A stretch of DNA of 64,000 bases. Origin: Trichopria drosophilae. Lineage: Eukaryota > Arthropoda > Insecta > Hymenoptera > Diapriidae. The position numbers and the translations under genes were made by a program. Every line of letters starts with the position of its first letter. The first letter of the stretch is position 1. Positions 60,480-64,000 of this stretch are shown here, in pieces. The notes beneath the pieces are model-generated. The model did not search any database. It saw only the letters and a list, made by a program, of their open reading frames with translations, and had not been told where the DNA came from. Location of the stretch: contig CM059582.1 in assembly GCA_030407085.1 (NCBI GenBank), positions 27,541,001 through 27,605,000 of the forward strand, written 5' to 3'.

Positions 60480-61490
60480 AATTTAGAATTTAGAAAATTT
60501 AGAAAATCTTCTCGGAAGTCTGCATTAAGTGACTTGAGATAAACCATCTTTCGATTATTTCAAAAATTTGCGGAATTTTTTCGCTACATATGAGGAGGAG
60601 AATTCACTGGTGTTCTGTATAGATGTGGATCGTTGATGAATTAAAATAAATATAAAATATTTATAAGGACCAACAGTGGAGACTGTTCATGAATTCATGG
60701 AAACGAAGTGTTAAATGTGTTTTGCTCCATAACATAATATGCATCTCCATTCCAATAGCTGACACAACGAGACTCAAATAGACTTACAAGACTGTGCAAG
60801 TAGTATCGAATAGAATAAGGTATTCGGGACATCAATGGAAAGTCTGCGCTAATCTGAAAATCTTAACGATTATCCTTAGACCAACAATCAGATTTCACAA
60901 AAAATCCTGGCTTTCAATGTTTGTGGGATAGTAGGGACAGGACAAATAGCTACTTACAGGATCAAGGAGTCATTGACTGATCCTTTGAAAATTCTGCTAC
61001 CACCTCTTCATATCAAGACTGCTCTTGTGAAGCAGTTTGTCAAAGCTTTGAATAAAGATGGTATACAAAAATAATATTTTCTATATTTAGGAGAGAAGTT
61101 TCCAAAGACAAGTGATGGTAAGTTGAAAGAAGGTATCTTCGATGGTCCTACAATTCGAACTCTTTCGAGGCCAAAATTTCATTACCCAAAAACTAAAAAG
61201 TATCATGACAAAGTTTCCAGAATGTATCTCACAAATATTTAGGAAATGAGAGGCCGGACGATTATCAGAATTTGGTTGAAGAGTTGTTAGAAACTCAGGA
61301 TAATTGATGAATCTCAAATTGCACTTCCTACATGCTCATCGCGACTACTTTCCTGAACACCTTGGAGACTACAGCGAAATAATAAGACAAACGATTCCGT
61401 CAAGGCATAAATGAAATGGAGAATCGATATCAGGGACGATGAGACCTCACGATGGCAGGTTATTGTTGGACACTAAAGAGAGAAGCTGAT
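60480..61490 (+). pseudogene. decayed copy of a multicopy arthropod ORF
   Basis: Stretches of protein similarity run collinearly but jump frame and meet stops. In order they are EEENSLVFCIDVD (about 60590), KCVLLHN (about 60710), YSGHQWKVCANLK (about 60823), FTKNPGFQCLWDSRDR (about 60896), LLPPLHIKTALVKQFVKALN (about 60996), GEKFPKTSDGKLKEGIF (about 61091), PDDYQNLVEELLET (about 61257), LKLHFLHAHRDYFPEHLGD (about 61313), EMENRYQGR (about 61411) and MAGYCWTLKRE (about 61452). This matches a large family of uncharacterised arthropod proteins known to me as expanded and probably transposon-linked. At least four in-frame stops and several frameshifts make it a pseudogene. It appears unspliced and complete only for the middle-to-C-terminal part. 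The family's function is unknown to me. Confidence 0.75.
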
Positions 61491-62317
61491 TTTTTTCAGA
61501 TTCAGATTCTGTTCTTTAAAATACATACAGATTGATAGGTCTCCTTAAAAGTAAAGACAACTTCACTTTAAAGAGACTTTTGTTTTTTCTATGAAATATT
61601 TGTATAACTACAAGTAAAATAAACGATTTGTAATAATTAGTCTCAAGTCATTGTCAAGACAAATCAAGAATTATTGAAAAACCATAAGATTTTCAGACTT
61701 CTTTACTAATAAACCTATTTCTTCCGCATCCACCTATCACGTGCAAGGAAGAAATAATTGGTTGGCGTTACTATCTAAGTAGTATAATGCGGACTAGACA
61801 TGTTTCATTCATGGCGTTACCACTTTATTGACTGGCCATAATCTAAACAATAAGAACTCCTAAAGATGTCTGGTCAGTATTTTACTACTTATATAGTAAT
61901 CCCAACTATCTATGTTCCATAATTACTACATCGATCGATCGACAAATAATAGAAGATACCAGTCATTCTGATGCACATGGAATAGTTTATTCAACTATTT
62001 TATACAAGTGAAAAACTTATTCATTCCAAGTGAAATATTTAATTCTTTGCAAAAAAAGAACACGATATTTTATATTTTTTCCTAAACACACATACTATAA
62101 ACTCTGAGTGCGTTTTTTGAACAAGAAAAGGATGTGATCATCACTGATGCAGATGAAGGGCATAAAACGATTATTTGAAAAATCTAAATGTTTTTTGAAA
62201 TATATATTTCGATAACATATCAACATTATTATTCAACATATTTAATAAACAACAGATGCTCATGATGTCATAACATTTGTTTCTGTTAAGCCAATTGCTT
62301 GTCATTCAAATATACGG
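61491..62317. other. gene-free AT-rich stretch
   Basis: No gene, repeat or RNA that I can support. A short GATC-rich palindrome (CATCGATCGATCGA) lies near 61930. Confidence 0.5.
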
Positions 62318-63138
62318 GTCATTCCAGGTCAATTCATTCACTTTTGAAATCGACCACCATCGAGTTTGTCGTGATTTTTGTACAGATGCATCTCGGTGAA
62401 ATAAATATTGTCAATTTTTTTCACATTATTAAAATCACTTGGCAACTAGTGAGAATTTTTCAAAATTTTGGATTGTTAAAATACCCATAACTCCGGTGTT
62501 CCTTATCGTACACTAATAAATAAAAAATGAAATTGTTCGTCTTGAAATGTATATTTATACAAGTATAATGAACATTTTGTTGCGATTTGTGAACATACGT
62601 TCTTTTTACGTTATAAGTAATAAATGTAAGACTTTCGACAACCGGGCATTTTTAATTTTTTTTACTATATTCCCAAAAAAACTACTAAATGTGGAACAAT
62701 TTGCGGGGTCATATACAAAATGGCAAGTAGTATTGATAATTTTTTACAAAATTTTATATTCTTTTATAATTTAAATTTTTGCAAGAATCGCACAATTTTA
62801 CCTTATCGAATTCACAATTCGCTATATTCCTAATCGCTAAATTGTTCGCTATTTTCAGTAGTTTTGGTATTAATTTAGGAAAAAAAATTAAAAATGGCCC
62901 ATTGACAAAAATCTTAAATTTATTATTTAAAACGTACCAAAACCTACGTAAACAAATCGAAGCAAAATGTTCACTATACCTATATAAAAGTACAATTCAA
63001 GACGAACAATTTCAAAATTTTGAAAAAAAGGATTTTAAATATCGCTAATAAAATGACAACATTTATTTCACCGAGATAAATCTGTAAACGAATCATGAAC
63101 AAAATCGATGGTGGTCGATATCAAAAGCGACCTGGACA
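62318..63138. mobile_element. 820-bp foldback element
   Basis: Arms of about 95 bp are inverted. GAAATCGACCACCATCGA and ATCTCGGTGAAATAAATATT at the left match AATAAATTTATTTCACCGAGAT-like and TCGATGGTGGTCGATATC at the right. A second inverted pair lies inside (AATTGTTCGTCTTGAA at 62531 versus TTCAAGACGAACAATT at 62997). The two plus-strand open frames (62547-62774 and 62779-63048) look noncoding. TSD unresolved. Confidence 0.65.
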
Positions 63139-64000
63139 AAAGTTTGATTGAAGATGAGTTGAAATCGGAGCCGAAATCATTAAACGCTTAGTTTTATATA
63201 TATTGTGTCAAAATGTTTGCACAGTGACTGTTTTTAACTCCAATTATTATCATACTTCTGGTTTAATAGTTAAACCTCTTTCATTGCAATTTATATAATA
63301 TAGAACAAATCGTTCATTCCAATGATGGAAAACTTAAAACTTGGGAAAAGAAACTTTCGATAAATGTCAATTTTTGTTACGAATAAAATTCTTAAGATAT
63401 TGTCTATATAAGGCCGAAACGTTCAATAATAAATTATTTTATAATTTTAAACTTATTATAAATAAATGCAATACATTTTTAAAAAGAATAATAGAAAACA
63501 TATTTTTCCCCTTGTTAGTTACCTCTTATACATTATCATTGCAACCAAAACAAGGTTTAAATAGAGTTATTTATATTTTTATACAAATCGTAAAATTACC
63601 GTTTATAAACAAGAACTTTCTAATATTAGAAATGCATTATTTTCCCTTTCTTTTGAGATGACAAGCAAGAAATCAAATATCAAAATCTAATGTTGCTTGT
63701 AATTTTGTTTTATTCAGAATATGTTAATACTTTTTAGAACTATATTAAATTATTTACTTAAATTTTGAAAAATACCGAGCAATGAAAATTAGATAAATTT
63801 AGTACTACATTAATTACGGTCAATTCTGGTTTAGATAAATTGAAGCTGGTATTTACACCACTAAGCCGTAATACCTCAACATATCGTAATTATTGAATAA
63901 CAAACTGGATAAAGTGATAACATAATTAGTTCAGGGGCGCACTAGAGTTTTTCAGTTAAAATTAGCAAGTTCTTTATCGATTAATTAATTTTTTTTCTTT
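63139..64000. other. gene-free end of window
   Basis: AT-rich. A 106-codon open frame (63341-63661) has no recognisable domain. At 63932 the motif CAGGGGCGCACTAGAG resembles a hAT-type tip, but the window ends before the other end could appear. Confidence 0.4.

Noticed and set aside
62547..63048. Two plus-strand frames of 75 and 89 codons
   Set aside because: They lie within a foldback element and have low-complexity, non-family composition.
1..64000. CRISPR array, prophage or bacterial operon
   Set aside because: No regularly spaced direct repeats with unique spacers and no prokaryotic gene organisation; genes have spliceosomal introns.

Overview
The window is AT-rich arthropod nuclear DNA, almost certainly from an insect. 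GT-AG introns split short coding exons, the proteins match insect-type families, there is no bacterial gene organisation, and short inverted-repeat DNA transposons are everywhere. I cannot fix the order from this sequence alone.

Layout. From 1 to about 36.5 kb I find no convincing host gene. This part holds transposon-derived repeats in an AT-rich background: a 2-kb foldback element (3.8-5.8 kb), a nested pair of TTAA-flanked piggyBac-type MITEs (7.5-8.8 kb), a decayed retroelement gag-like ORF (10.4-11.0 kb), long hairpins at 12.4, 16.9, 27.7 and 32.3 kb, and a few GC-richer islands that may be regulatory. From 36.5 to 58.5 kb lies a compact group of three host genes. (1) A plus-strand aldo-keto reductase of the L-galactose-dehydrogenase-like type has 7 exons and 349 aa; every splice phase fits, and its start codon appears to be split by the first intron. 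(2) A minus-strand NAT8/camello-like membrane N-acetyltransferase (271 aa, two coding exons plus a 5'UTR exon) converges on it, with only 90 bp between the stop codons. (3) Just upstream of the acetyltransferase, on the same strand, is a pancreatic-type lipase with at least 7 exons and 492 aa recovered; its signal-peptide exon was not found. The Ser-Asp-His triad and the C-terminal domain are present.

From 58.5 to 64 kb the sequence is again gene-poor. It holds an RTE-like fragment, a stop- and frameshift-ridden copy of a multicopy arthropod ORF (60.5-61.5 kb) and an 820-bp foldback element (62.3-63.1 kb).

The three host genes have no obvious shared pathway; their proximity looks like ordinary gene spacing. 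Their introns are heavily colonised. The last AKR intron carries four pogo/Tc1-type MITEs, some nested. AKR intron 5 is mostly one piggyBac-type MITE. The last lipase intron is mostly three different inverted-repeat elements, one of which ends 7 bp from a splice donor. I saw no CRISPR array, rRNA or intact tRNA. The most unusual features are the split start codon, the foldback element packed with inverted tandem arrays and nuclear-receptor-like half-sites, and the long near-perfect hairpins that could yield double-stranded RNA.
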